From Chitinophaga pinensis (lineage in GTDB: Bacteria > Bacteroidota > Bacteroidia > Chitinophagales > Chitinophagaceae): 64,000 bases of DNA. A program made the translations under genes and the position numbers. The stretch is from NCBI RefSeq assembly GCF_007896845.1, contig NZ_VOHS01000014.1, positions 62,001 to 126,000 of the forward strand. The letters run 5' to 3'. Below the pieces are notes generated by a model, which ran no database searches, was not told the DNA's origin, and worked only from the letters and a program-made list of their open reading frames with translations. Position 1 is the stretch's first letter, and each line of letters begins with the position of its first letter. This document shows positions 1 to 8,649 of the stretch, piece by piece.

Positions 1-2775
1 GATTGTATTCTTCACCTCGATTCCCGCAAGGGCGATCATACCGATAATAGCTACGAAAGACAATGAATTACCTGTTACCCATAAAGCAACGGCCGCACCT
101 ACTACACCCAGCGGAATAACAGACAATACGATCAGAGTGCTTTTGAAGGTTTTAAATTCCAGTACCAGTACTGCCACAAAGAGGAAAATAGTGACGATAA
201 TGATGCTGAGGAAGCCTCCGAATGAGTCCTGACGGGCTTCTACCTCGCCGCCCATTTCATAGCTATAACCCGCTGGCAGGTGGAAGGTATTCATTTTGGC
301 AATGGTGCTGTTGATGACACGATCTGCCAGGAAACCTTCCTGTAAAGAGGCCGTAACAGATACCACACGTCTCTTTTCCTGATGATTGATATGCAGGGGA
401 GATGCCTCCATTTTCAGACTGGCTACCTGCGATAATGGATAAGGCTTGTCGTCCTGATTGTTTACATAAAGGTTGTTGAAGACCTCCATTGTCGGCCGGC
501 CATCCTTATTGCGTGTCAGCAGTACATCATAGTCATTGTCGTTTTTATCGGCATAATGACCAAGGTTGAGTCCTGCTACTGCCAGACGTACCGTACGGTC
601 AATATTTACGCTCGGAATGCCCAGCAATTGTGCCTTCTCTTTATCTATATCTACACGGATATCTGTTTTCAACAGTTTCACCGGATTGTTTACATAAATA
701 GCGCCGGGTACTTTCTGCAGCATGATTTCTACCTGAGCCGCCAGACTGCGGAGGGTATCCAGATTATCTCCGAACAGACGTACTTCCACAGGCGCCGGCG
801 CTGGTGGTCCCTGTTCGAAGTTGATCACTTCTACTTTTGCACCGGGATAAGGTGTCCAGCGTTTACGCATCCTGTCGATGAGTTGCAGCTTTTTATCAGG
901 CGCTGTGTGCTCGTCCAGCTGTACGAAGATCTGTGCGTAATCGGTCCTTTCGTGCTCCTGTACGACGTTATAGTAAACACGCGGATTACCCTTGCCGACA
1001 TTGGTAGCGTAGTACTGAATAGATTTCTCATTCTTCAGTTCCTGTTCTACCTGTCTGGCGATACTTTTGGTGTAGGCCAGACTGGATTGTGGCGGCGTTG
1101 TAATGTTGATCAGGAACTGTGGTTTCTCCGATGCCGGGAAGAGGCTGAAGCCCACAATCTGGAAGAGGAACATAGAAGCGCCAAAGATCAGTACTGTCAC
1201 GATAATGGTGATCACAGGTCTGTTCAGCGCTTTATCCAGTAAGCGGGAATAGCTGCCGTGGATGAGTTTCTTCAGTGTACGCATGAAGATGTTACCATCC
1301 GGGTGACCGGTATGTTCTGACAACAATTTGCTGGACAGGAAAGGGATGATGGTGAGCGATACAAGCATAGAGGCAAATACGCTCAGGATAACGGCCATGG
1401 GTAAACCACGGATGAAATCACCAGCACCTTCCGGCAGGAATACCAGCGGCATAAACGCGATCATGAGGGCTGCGGTACAGCCGACTACCGCCTGACCGAT
1501 CTGTTTGGTGGCCTTGAGGGTCGCTTCCATTTTGGTATGTCCTTCCAGTATCCAGCGCTCAATATTTTCAACCACAACGATGCTGTCATCTACCAGCAGA
1601 CCGAGCGCTACTACCAGTCCGACGATACTGAGCTGATTGAGGTTAAAACCGAATACATTCAATAAAACCACCCCGATGGCGAGGGACAGAGGAATCGAGA
1701 TCATCACGATCAGGGCAGGGCGGAAGCCTAATGGCAGGAGGGTGATGGCTACCAGCAGGATCGCAATGATGAAGTCTTTTCCAAGTCCGCCGAGACGTCT
1801 GTTAACATTATCAGCCTGATCAAAGTGCTGGATCATGTCTATATTGGAAGGCAGTGTTTTCTTGAAGGCGGTCAGCACAGGGGCATATAGTGTTTTCGTC
1901 TGACTGATATTCTCACCTTCTTTTTGTGCTGCTACCACAAAGGCACAGCGGCGGCCATTCAGTCTTGTCTCGTATTGTTCATCAGCAAAGCCATAGTAGA
2001 TATTAGATACGTCTTTCAGGAAGATATTTTTGCCTTTGCTGTTGAATACAACGGTGTTTTTGATCTCTTCCAGTTGCTGGTAACTACCGCTACTTTTAAT
2101 GTTGTAGCTACGGTTACCTGCATCAACGCTACCACCGGGAATGTTAGCCATTTCATTCTGTATACTGGAGATGACTTTGTTAACAGGCAATCCAAGCTGC
2201 GCGATCTTTTCCAGATTCAATTCTATTCTTACCTGTCTGCCGGGGATACCGTGGATCTCTACATTCTTCAATGCTTTTATATTCTCCAGATCATCCTGCA
2301 GTTTTTCTGCGTAGTACTGTAATTTGTCTTTAGGAGCGGTTTCCGATACCAGCGCGATCTGCATGATGTTTACATCACTGGGTTGTACGCGTTGTACATC
2401 AATATTGATATTATCAGGGAGTTCGCCGCGTTTACCATTGACTACGCGGAGTACTTCCTGATATTTGTCGTCTACGTTGCTTCTGTATTTGTATTCTACG
2501 CGGATGACGGCCAGACCGTCACCGATATTGGTACGTACGCGTTTGATATTTTCCTGAGAGGAGAGTTCTTTTTCCAGAGGATCTACTATCAGGTCTTCCA
2601 TGTCTTTAGGGCTGGTACCGGGGTATACCACCACAACACTGAACATGGGTGATTTCACCTCCGGGTCTTCGGAGCGGGGCATGGAAAGGATGGTCGTCAG
2701 ACCTAAAACAATAATCATGATAAAGATGACCAGTGTAAACTGGTAGTTCTTTACCGCGTATGAAGAAATTTTCAT
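1..2775 (-). CDS. RND efflux pump, inner-membrane permease (partial, C-terminus off left edge)
   Basis: This is an HAE1/AcrB-type resistance-nodulation-division pump that moves substrates out of the periplasm or inner membrane using the proton gradient. The frame is open from the ATG at 2775 to base 1, giving 925 residues of a protein that usually has about 1050. The N-terminus has one membrane helix followed by the PN-loop 'FSVVVVYPG' region. TM4 carries the usual acidic pair (VDDSIVVVENIER, near residue 400), and the TM10 lysine is present (GIEVKNTI, at the left edge), so the proton relay looks intact. It is the last visible gene of a tolC-adaptor-RND operon, 40 bp after the adaptor stop. 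The family is certain. The substrate is unknown. Confidence 0.93.
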   Translation of the reverse strand, partial: MKISSYAVKNYQFTLVIFIMIIVLGLTTILSMPRSEDPEVKSPMFSVVVVYPGTSPKDMEDLIVDPLEKELSSQENIKRVRTNIGDGLAVIRVEYKYRSNVDDKYQEVLRVVNGKRGELPDNINIDVQRVQPSDVNIMQIALVSETAPKDKLQYYAEKLQDDLENIKALKNVEIHGIPGRQVRIELNLEKIAQLGLPVNKVISSIQNEMANIPGGSVDAGNRSYNIKSSGSYQQLEEIKNTVVFNSKGKNIFLKDVSNIYYGFADEQYETRLNGRRCAFVVAAQKEGENISQTKTLYAPVLTAFKKTLPSNIDMIQHFDQADNVNRRLGGLGKDFIIAILLVAITLLPLGFRPALIVMISIPLSLAIGVVLLNVFGFNLNQLSIVGLVVALGLLVDDSIVVVENIERWILEGHTKMEATLKATKQIGQAVVGCTAALMIAFMPLVFLPEGAGDFIRGLPMAVILSVFASMLVSLTIIPFLSSKLLSEHTGHPDGNIFMRTLKKLIHGSYSRLLDKALNRPVITIIVTVLIFGASMFLFQIVGFSLFPASEKPQFLINITTPPQSSLAYTKSIARQVEQELKNEKSIQYYATNVGKGNPRVYYNVVQEHERTDYAQIFVQLDEHTAPDKKLQLIDRMRKRWTPYPGAKVEVINFEQGPPAPAPVEVRLFGDNLDTLRSLAAQVEIMLQKVPGAIYVNNPVKLLKTDIRVDIDKEKAQLLGIPSVNIDRTVRLAVAGLNLGHYADKNDNDYDVLLTRNKDGRPTMEVFNNLYVNNQDDKPYPLSQVASLKMEASPLHINHQEKRRVVSVTASLQEGFLADRVINSTIAKMNTFHLPAGYSYEMGGEVEARQDSFGGFLSIIIVTIFLFVAVLVLEFKTFKSTLIVLSVIPLGVVGAAVALWVTGNSLSFVAIIGMIALAGIEVKNTI

Positions 2776-2815
2776 GATTCGATAAGTTTAAGGAAGTGCT
2801 TGTTCGGGAGCTGCA

Positions 2816-3886
2816 TTATTTAACGTTGATGGTGCAGCCTTCTGTGAGGTAGGCGCTGCCGGAAATAATGAGTGCAGCTGCTTGTTGCAGGCCATCGCTG
2901 ATGATGACTTTATCTGCTTCCATGCCCGAGATCGTTACAGGCACTTTGTGTGCGGTTTTGTTATCGTTTGTAATGAAAACAAAGCCTTTATTGCCGTCGC
3001 CTTCCAGTAAGGCGTCATAAGGGATTGCCCATGGACCGGTGGCGGAAGTTGCGGTAACGGTTACGGGTGTGATCACTGCTTTACCGAACATGCCAAATGC
3101 GATAGCGGAGGGTTTTTCTCCGGTGAGCTTTATATCTGCAGTAAAGGAACCGCTCTGTGGCTGTACCCCTTCTGATTTTCGGGATACGCTACCCTGAAAA
3201 GTTTTGCCGGAAACGGCTTCTACTTCTACCTCGGCTTTATCCTGTATGCTGATCGCTGCCCATTCTTTGTTGCTCACGTTTACACGGAGGAGCCAGTTGC
3301 CTGATTGTGCGCCATTCGTTTCGAGCACGGGGGTACCCGGTTGTACGAGTTGCCCTTCACTGGCCAGTTTACGCAGTACATAACCGCTGGCAGTTGCTGT
3401 GATCTGAGAGTGTGTGCGATTGAACTGAGCTGTTTTAACCTGTTCGTTTGCGATATCCAGCGCGGTTTTGGCGTTTTGTAGCTGTTCGAGGGTGGCTACG
3501 CTGTCTTTGTATAAATTATCGACACGTTTGTAGTCCCGTTGTGCTTTTTCAAAACCGAGTTGTGCCTGTTGCACCTGTGCATTGATCTCCACCGGATTCA
3601 GTACGGCGAGTACCTGACCTTGTTTTACGGCATCGCCTTCCTTTACGAGGATGCGTTGGATGATACCGCCGGTTTTGAAAGAAAGCAATACTTCATCATC
3701 GGTGGTAAACTGTCCGGATACGGAGATGGCGGGATGTGCGTTCAGCTGGCCATTGAGCGGAAGCAGTTTTACCGGAATATCTGCGGACTGACGGTCGTTT
3801 TTATTTTCAGCAGCACTGGGTGCGCCGCAGGATATTACGAGGCAGGAAAAAGAAGCCAGCAGTGAGAAGGTGATAATATTTTTCAT
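2816..3886 (-). CDS. RND efflux periplasmic adaptor lipoprotein (MFP family)
   Basis: This membrane-fusion protein would link the inner-membrane RND pump to the TolC-like outer-membrane channel. The start at 3886 gives a lipoprotein signal (MKNIITFSLLASFSCLVISC), with the lipobox cysteine at residue 20; the longer open frame upstream lacks a signal and overlaps the preceding gene. The order is lipoyl/barrel-sandwich half (LVKEGDAVKQGQVLAVL), an alpha-helical hairpin (QVQQAQLGFEKAQRDYKR), the second lipoyl half, then beta-barrel and membrane-proximal domains. Its 356 aa are normal for the family. It starts 25 bp after the tolC-like gene and ends 40 bp before the pump, so the three are almost certainly co-transcribed. 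Confidence 0.92.
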   Translation of the reverse strand: MKNIITFSLLASFSCLVISCGAPSAAENKNDRQSADIPVKLLPLNGQLNAHPAISVSGQFTTDDEVLLSFKTGGIIQRILVKEGDAVKQGQVLAVLNPVEINAQVQQAQLGFEKAQRDYKRVDNLYKDSVATLEQLQNAKTALDIANEQVKTAQFNRTHSQITATASGYVLRKLASEGQLVQPGTPVLETNGAQSGNWLLRVNVSNKEWAAISIQDKAEVEVEAVSGKTFQGSVSRKSEGVQPQSGSFTADIKLTGEKPSAIAFGMFGKAVITPVTVTATSATGPWAIPYDALLEGDGNKGFVFITNDNKTAHKVPVTISGMEADKVIISDGLQQAAALIISGSAYLTEGCTINVK

Positions 3887-3911
3887 GTTGAATATTTTTA
3901 AGGAGGATGGT

Positions 3912-5264
3912 TTAAAGTTTATAGGAAGCCTGTGCACGTTCGATGTCTGCGAGGGCTGTCTGTACGGCGGCGAAGGCAACGGAGAGTTGCAGGCGGGCGT
4001 TGGTCAGCTGATTCTGGGCATCGAGTAATTCTATATAGAGCAACTGTCCTGCTTTATAGACCTTGGATTGGTCGTTGTAATATTTTTCGGAGAGTTGCAG
4101 TTGTTCGTGTGCGCTGTTGAAGTTGGCCACAGAGGTGTGGTAATTGTTTTCTGCTGTCTGTTGTTCCAACTGGAAAGAAAGGTTGGCTTCATTATAAGCA
4201 GCCTGCATGTTGCTGACGTCAATAGCGGCTTGTTGTGCTTTGTACTTGCGTTGTCCGGCAGCGAAGAGGTCCCATTGCAGATTCACCCCCCACATATAGT
4301 ATCTGGACTGGCTATTGACTTTGAAGTTGAAGTCCTGCGAACCGAGGTCGAGGAAGGTGCTCAGTTTTGGCACAAGGTAAGACTTCGACTGGCGGTAGGA
4401 GAGATCCGCTATTTTCTGTTGCTGGGAGAGTTGCAGCAGTTCTTCTCTGACATTGGAGGTGGCAGTGGGTGCTGCGGAGATTTCTTCCGGCGAGAAAATG
4501 GTGCTGTCCAGTATGATACCTGCTTTGAGATCCCGGTTGAGCAGGAAATTGAAATAGGCGCCGGCGTTCTGCTTTTTATTTTCAGCTTCGGTGATGGAGG
4601 CTTCGATTCTCTGCAGTTCAGCTTTAGCACGCGTCAGGGCGGTGCTGTTGGTCACGCCATTGGTCAGGAAGCTGGTGTTCACCCTGATATTCTCCTGCAC
4701 CTGCAAGCGTGCGGTATTATAGATGTCCACCGCTTTCCCGGCCTGATAGTATTGATAGTAAGCTGTTTTGATGTCTCTTACGAGTCTGCGTTTATAGACG
4801 TTTACACCTGCCTGCTGGAGGCTGATATTTTCCCGGCGGATCTTCTGAGCGTACCATATTTCGGTATTGACCAGAGGAAGTGTGGTGCGAAGGTGTACGT
4901 CATAGAAATTGTCAGGATTGAGGAGTACGGACTGATTTTCCAGCTGCGGGAATTTGGAGGAGTTGGTGAGCTGGTTCAGGGTACTATACGCCGGATTGAG
5001 CAGGTCTCCGATGGGAATATCGATGGTACGGCCTCCGCCTGCTTTGGTATAGTTACCGATCAGTCCTACTTGTGGGTAGAACAAGCTTTTCGCTTCCTGT
5101 AGTGCATAGAGTGATTTATCCAGCTGGAAATGCTGCTGTTTGAGCCCCTGATTCTGTGCAAAAGCGCTCTGAATATAGTCATCCAGCACCTTGCTCTGCG
5201 CAGACCCTTGCTGCGCGGACGTCCACATAATAGCCATTAGTATTATGAACGTTTTTCTTTTCAT
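3912..5264 (-). CDS. TolC-family outer-membrane efflux protein
   Basis: This is the outer-membrane channel of the tripartite pump, 450 aa. The start at 5264 gives a clean signal peptide (MKRKTFIILMAIMWTSAQQGSAQS). In-frame ATGs at 5279 and 5288 are possible but add only a short non-hydrophobic extension. The body has two repeats of the OEP type, with long coiled helices rich in Gln/Ala/Leu (QLEQQTAENNYHTSVANFNS; ALTRAKAELQRIEASITEAE). It is the first gene of the efflux operon. Immediately upstream, at 5283-5296, lies a sequence matching the likely TetR operator in front of the adjacent tetR gene, so the operon is probably repressed by that regulator. Confidence 0.92.
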   Translation of the reverse strand: MKRKTFIILMAIMWTSAQQGSAQSKVLDDYIQSAFAQNQGLKQQHFQLDKSLYALQEAKSLFYPQVGLIGNYTKAGGGRTIDIPIGDLLNPAYSTLNQLTNSSKFPQLENQSVLLNPDNFYDVHLRTTLPLVNTEIWYAQKIRRENISLQQAGVNVYKRRLVRDIKTAYYQYYQAGKAVDIYNTARLQVQENIRVNTSFLTNGVTNSTALTRAKAELQRIEASITEAENKKQNAGAYFNFLLNRDLKAGIILDSTIFSPEEISAAPTATSNVREELLQLSQQQKIADLSYRQSKSYLVPKLSTFLDLGSQDFNFKVNSQSRYYMWGVNLQWDLFAAGQRKYKAQQAAIDVSNMQAAYNEANLSFQLEQQTAENNYHTSVANFNSAHEQLQLSEKYYNDQSKVYKAGQLLYIELLDAQNQLTNARLQLSVAFAAVQTALADIERAQASYKL

Positions 5265-5282
5265 GATGGCAGTTGACATAAT

Positions 5283-5296
5283 GAACACTGTTTAGT
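5283..5296 (-). promoter_or_regulatory. Putative TetR-family operator in front of the efflux operon
   Basis: On the minus strand the sequence reads ACTAAACAGTGTTC. It matches the perfect inverted repeat CTAAACGGTGTTTAG that precedes the neighbouring tetR gene at all but two positions of the shared 13. It lies 19 bp upstream of the tolC-like start codon, where bound protein would block transcription. Assignment as an operator is inferred from the pair of matching sites. Confidence 0.6.
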
Positions 5297-5306
5297 AATA
5301 ACTGAT

Positions 5307-5328
5307 AAAAAAAGACACTTTGAGTGTC
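5307..5328 (-). terminator. Rho-independent-like terminator downstream of tetR
   Basis: On the minus strand GACACT-CAA-AGTGTC forms a 6-bp stem with a 3-nt loop, followed directly by seven T. It lies after the tetR stop and before the efflux operon promoter region, which separates the two transcripts. Confidence 0.6.
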
Positions 5329-5402
5329 AGTTGAAAATGTGAATGATTTTGACGGCGTCAGATAGTACGACGATTGAGACGCGGGAATATTGTATGAAAA
5401 TG

Positions 5403-5428
5403 GATAGCGTCATTTTTTTGACGCTATC
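5403..5428. other. Strong hairpin just after the tetR stop codon
   Basis: GATAGCGTCA (5403-5412) and TGACGCTATC (5419-5428) form a perfect 10-bp stem around a loop of six T. It begins four bases beyond the tetR stop codon. It lacks a following T-run on the minus strand, so it may protect the mRNA end or act together with the terminator at 5307-5328. Confidence 0.5.
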
Positions 5429-5431
5429 GCC

Positions 5432-6034
5432 TTATTTCCTAATGAGTCGGAGATATTCGTCAACGGTATTGGTAATCAAGGCCCTTTGTTCTTCGTCAGA
5501 CAGGTGCATTACTTTGATACGTTGTCTGATAAAAAGGGAAATCAGTCCGTGACCCAATGCCCAGATGGAGAGTGCTGCTACTCCGGGATCTGAGAAGCGT
5601 AGCTGATCCATGCAGGGAGTTATGGTTTTAATAAGAAAGTCGAATGACTCATCACAGTTTGGCCAATCTTCGCTGACAGCTTTCATGGGGGAGCGGAGGA
5701 TAAACATCAGGTCATAGAGGTCCGGATGCTCAAAGCCAAATTTGACATAAGAATGGAGCAATTGTTCCAGTTTTTCCATTGGCTCAGTGGACGTAGCTTC
5801 TTTTTCGAAGGCTTTGTATAATTCTGCGAAGGCTTCCCCCTGCACTTCGTATAATAGTTCGTCTTTGTCTTTATAGTAGAGGTAAATGGTGGCAGGACTG
5901 TACTCTATCTTTTCGGCGATGTTTCTGATGGAGGTTTTTTCATATCCATCATTGATGAACATGTCCATCGCGGTGCCGATGATCAGTTTACGCATTTCCT
6001 GCTTTTCCCTTTCCTTACGATCACTAATACCCAT
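5432..6034 (-). CDS. TetR/AcrR-family transcriptional regulator
   Basis: This 200-aa repressor probably controls the adjacent efflux operon. The N-terminal TetR_N domain (about residues 15-65) contains the helix-turn-helix TSIRNIAEKIEYSPATIYLY followed by the typical YKDKDELL. The C-terminal ligand domain carries a WHG-like stretch (IWALGHGLISLF). The start at 6034 (MGISDRKEREKQ) is preferred over an in-frame ATG seven codons upstream because family members begin close to this point. A -7 box TAAGTTTG lies at 6053-6060 (minus strand) with a perfect inverted repeat directly upstream of it, which indicates autoregulation. The effector is unknown. Confidence 0.92.
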   Translation of the reverse strand: MGISDRKEREKQEMRKLIIGTAMDMFINDGYEKTSIRNIAEKIEYSPATIYLYYKDKDELLYEVQGEAFAELYKAFEKEATSTEPMEKLEQLLHSYVKFGFEHPDLYDLMFILRSPMKAVSEDWPNCDESFDFLIKTITPCMDQLRFSDPGVAALSIWALGHGLISLFIRQRIKVMHLSDEEQRALITNTVDEYLRLIRK

Positions 6035-6052
6035 GTTAATATCTTTACGATG

Positions 6053-6060
6053 CAAACTTA
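6053..6060 (-). promoter_or_regulatory. tetR promoter -7 box
   Basis: The minus strand reads TAAGTTTG, a full match to the Bacteroidota -7 consensus TAnnTTTG, 18 bp before the tetR start. The adjoining inverted repeat at 6061-6075 occupies the spacer between -7 and -33. Confidence 0.6.
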
Positions 6061-6075
6061 CTAAACGGTGTTTAG
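6061..6075. promoter_or_regulatory. Putative TetR-family operator, tetR/epimerase divergent region
   Basis: CTAAAC-GGT-GTTTAG is a perfect 6-bp inverted repeat with a 3-bp centre. It directly abuts the tetR -7 box and lies 58 bp before the divergent gene at 6134. A close copy (CTAAACAGTGTTC) precedes the efflux operon at 5283-5296. The site could therefore control tetR, the efflux operon and possibly the divergent oxidoreductase-like gene. Confidence 0.65.
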
Positions 6076-6133
6076 AAAATAAAATATTTTCAATAGTTTT
6101 ACGTCACTATCTTATAAATCAAAGTCGCCCTTT

Positions 6134-7096
6134 ATGACCAGCACAGCATCAAACGTATCAGAATCAGGAATTTATACAATTTTAGGAGCCGGTGGAATTA
6201 TTGCGAAGGAGTTAACATCTGTATTATTGGAAAACGGGAAGCAGGTACGTCTGGTGAGCCGGAAGGCACAGGCGGTGGACGGAGCAGCGAATGTGATGGC
6301 GGCTGATATTACAGATCCCTTACAGACCCGGAGGGCCATCAGTGGTTCTTCTGTGGTGTTTTTAGTGGTGGGGCTTACCTATAATCATAAGATATGGCAG
6401 GAAGCCTGGCCAAAGATTATTCAGAATGTGATCCATGCCTGCAGTGAAGGGGGGATTCCGCTGATCTTCTTTGATAATGTGTACATGTATGGATTGGTAG
6501 ATGGAAAGATGACAGAGGACACGCCTTTTAACCCACGTAGTAAAAAAGGAGAGGTGCGGGCGTTGATTGCCGGAAAGATCATGGACCGGGTAAAAGAGGG
6601 GAGATTGACGGCAACGATTGCGCGGGCGGCGGACTTTTACGGTCCGGGTGCAGATACGACCGGTATTCTCAACATGATGGTGATAGACAAACTGGCGAAA
6701 GGGCAGACGGCAAACTGGCTGGGTAACGATCATGTAACACATAGTTACACGTATACGCCTGATGCTGGTAAGGCATTGTATATGCTGGCATCAGATCCTT
6801 CGACGTATAATCAGGTATGGCATCTGCCCACAAAGAATCCTGCACCTAACGGGAAAGAATATATTGAAATGGTGGCAGAGGCATTACATACAAAGCCAAA
6901 ATATACGAAGCTGGGCAGCTTTATGATCAGGATGGCAGGCTTTTTTAACACAACGATTGCAGAGTTGCATGAGATGATGTATCAGACTACGCATCCTTAC
7001 ATTTTCGATAGTACGAAGTTTGAAAGGCATTTCAATTTTACACCTACTTCTTATGAAGATGGCATTGCCGAAATTGTAAAAAAGATCAAAGCCTGA
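6134..7096 (+). CDS. NAD(P)-binding, NAD-dependent epimerase/dehydratase-like protein
   Basis: This 320-aa Rossmann-fold protein belongs to the extended/atypical SDR group. The N-terminal nucleotide-binding glycine motif is seen as ILGAGGIIAKEL (about residues 16-27), followed by LVSRKAQ, where Arg in beta-2 favours NADP(H). The middle 'FFDNVYMYG' resembles the catalytic Tyr region, although no clean YxxxK is visible, and the C-terminal part has substrate-domain character. It is divergent from tetR across a 100-bp region with the inverted repeat at 6061-6075, so it may be induced with the efflux operon. Its substrate is unknown; it could be a redox-modified sugar or a small-molecule reductase substrate. 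Confidence 0.85.
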   Translation: MTSTASNVSESGIYTILGAGGIIAKELTSVLLENGKQVRLVSRKAQAVDGAANVMAADITDPLQTRRAISGSSVVFLVVGLTYNHKIWQEAWPKIIQNVIHACSEGGIPLIFFDNVYMYGLVDGKMTEDTPFNPRSKKGEVRALIAGKIMDRVKEGRLTATIARAADFYGPGADTTGILNMMVIDKLAKGQTANWLGNDHVTHSYTYTPDAGKALYMLASDPSTYNQVWHLPTKNPAPNGKEYIEMVAEALHTKPKYTKLGSFMIRMAGFFNTTIAELHEMMYQTTHPYIFDSTKFERHFNFTPTSYEDGIAEIVKKIKA

Positions 7097-7130
7097 AAAA
7101 ATAAATTTGGAGATATAAGATTTCCAGCTA

Positions 7131-7138
7131 TATCTTTG
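7131..7138 (+). promoter_or_regulatory. Promoter -7 box for the SAM riboswitch transcript
   Basis: TATCTTTG matches TAnnTTTG exactly. It lies about 20 bp upstream of the first riboswitch stem, which is the right place to start a leader RNA carrying the whole aptamer. Confidence 0.6.
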
Positions 7139-7154
7139 CATCAGTTCTTTAAGA

Positions 7155-7265
7155 TTCTTATTAAGAAAGGCAGAGGGAAATGGCCCTGTGAAGCCTTAGC
7201 AACCATCCGGAACCACCAAACCGGAAAGGTGCTACATCCAGCCCGCATAGCGGGAAAGATAAGTC
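7155..7265 (+). promoter_or_regulatory. SAM-I (S-box) riboswitch
   Basis: This leader carries the S-box signature: a 5' segment ending in CAGAGGGA, then TGGCCCTGTGAAGCC, then AGCAACC, an internal hairpin (CCGG...CCGG), AAAGGTGCTACATCC, and the last hairpin CCCGC...GCGGG closed by an outer stem (CTTAT at 7157-7161 with ATAAG at 7259-7263). The class binds S-adenosylmethionine and shuts off sulfur-amino-acid genes. It sits upstream of a cystathionine gamma-synthase-type gene, as expected. An intrinsic terminator follows at 7306-7331, so control is probably by transcription attenuation. Confidence 0.93.
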
Positions 7266-7305
7266 AGTAGGTTTGATCGATATTTTAATCAAAATATATT
7301 CAACT

Positions 7306-7331
7306 CACCTGGCTACCAGGTGAATTTTTTT
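7306..7331 (+). terminator. Intrinsic terminator of the SAM riboswitch leader
   Basis: CACCTGG-CTA-CCAGGTG forms a 7-bp stem with a 3-nt loop, followed by AA and seven T. It lies 40 bp after the aptamer and about 100 bp before the start codon at 7430. It is the likely expression platform of the riboswitch. Confidence 0.8.
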
Positions 7332-7429
7332 GTTTTAAGACCTTCCTGTTTTCTATCTGCCATCTCTGATAAGTTCCTGCTGAGGACCTGTTTAGTCAAC
7401 AATTTTCATCAAACTCAAAAACACAAGAG

Positions 7430-8602
7430 ATGAGCACAATCACACAACTGATCCATTCCATTCCCGTAGATCCTCAGACCGGTGCTATCGCAGTACCTAT
7501 TTACCAGACATCTACCTTTGTGCAGGAGGCGCCGGGCGTCAACAAAGGATATGACTATGCACGTACGAATAACCCAACCCGTGAAACCCTTGAAAAGATT
7601 GTGGCTCAGCTGGAAGATGGTGCTACAGGTATTGCGTTTTCGAGTGGGCTGGCAGCTATTGACGCCATTCTGAAACTGCTGCAGTACGGAGATGAAATTG
7701 TAGCCGTGGATGACATTTACGGAGGGGCCTTCCGGTTATTCAACAAAGTGTATCATAAGTTCGGTATCAAAGTCACTTATGTAGATACTTCGGATACGCA
7801 GGCAGTGTTCAATGCCATCACGCCAAAGACAAAACTGATCTGGCTGGAAACCCCTACCAATCCCACTTTAAAGATATCAGATATCTCTGCTATCGCGAAG
7901 ATTGCAGCTGCTAATAAATGCCTCTTCTGCGTTGACAATACCTTCGCTTCACCCGTATTACAACAGCCTTTGAACCTTGGTGCAGACATCGTGATTCACA
8001 GTGCTACAAAATATCTCGGCGGACACAGTGATCTTATCGCCGGTGTAGTGGTGGCAAAGACACCTGAACTGGGGGCAGAGATTAAGTTTTACCAGAATGC
8101 CTGTGGCGCGATTCTTTCACCTTTTGACAGTTTTCTGCTGATCCGTGGCATAGAGACCCTGCACCTGCGTGTAAGGCAGCATTGCAGTAATGCGCAGATC
8201 ATTGCGGAATACCTTGCGGAGCATCCACTGGTGGATAAAGTATTTTATCCCGGACTGAAAACACATCCCGGACATGAGATTGCGAAGCGCCAGTCCAAAG
8301 GGTTTGGCGGTATTGTTTCGTTTACCCTGAAGGATGATACGGAAGCCGCTGCACTGGCTTTTGTGACAGGCACCCAATATTTTAAGCTGGCAGAAAGTCT
8401 CGGCGGTATTAAGAGTTTGTTATGTCATCCGGCAGGTATGACCCATAAATCCATCCCTGATGAGACGCGGAGAGCCGCCGGGGTAGCGGATAGTCTGATC
8501 CGTTTGTCCGTCGGACTGGAAGAACCCGCTGATCTCCTTTCAGACCTTGATCTTGCCTTTCATAAAATTCAACAGGCGACCGGGTCTGTTTTAAGTTTAT
8601 AG
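7430..8602 (+). CDS. metB: Cystathionine gamma-synthase / trans-sulfuration PLP enzyme
   Basis: This 390-aa Cys/Met-metabolism PLP enzyme lies under a SAM-I riboswitch, which points to methionine biosynthesis: cystathionine gamma-synthase or a close relative (gamma- or beta-lyase). The N-terminal substrate motif YARTNNPTRETLE (residues 43-55), SSGLAAIDA (71-79) and the PLP-lysine motif HSATKYLGGHSD, with Lys194, are all present. The C-terminal part holds the RLSVGLEEPADL segment typical of the family. Length is normal. The family is certain. The exact reaction among metB, metC and mccB cannot be settled from sequence alone, so the symbol is the best guess from the riboswitch context. Confidence 0.85.
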   Translation: MSTITQLIHSIPVDPQTGAIAVPIYQTSTFVQEAPGVNKGYDYARTNNPTRETLEKIVAQLEDGATGIAFSSGLAAIDAILKLLQYGDEIVAVDDIYGGAFRLFNKVYHKFGIKVTYVDTSDTQAVFNAITPKTKLIWLETPTNPTLKISDISAIAKIAAANKCLFCVDNTFASPVLQQPLNLGADIVIHSATKYLGGHSDLIAGVVVAKTPELGAEIKFYQNACGAILSPFDSFLLIRGIETLHLRVRQHCSNAQIIAEYLAEHPLVDKVFYPGLKTHPGHEIAKRQSKGFGGIVSFTLKDDTEAAALAFVTGTQYFKLAESLGGIKSLLCHPAGMTHKSIPDETRRAAGVADSLIRLSVGLEEPADLLSDLDLAFHKIQQATGSVLSL

Positions 8603-8649
8603 TTTCGTAGTTTGCAGTTCTGGAATGATCAAACTGCAAATTGTTAACT

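Noticed and set aside
556..1242. Long plus-strand open frame inside the minus-strand RND pump gene
   Set aside because: It is the shadow of a conserved RND sequence on the other strand and encodes no recognisable domain.
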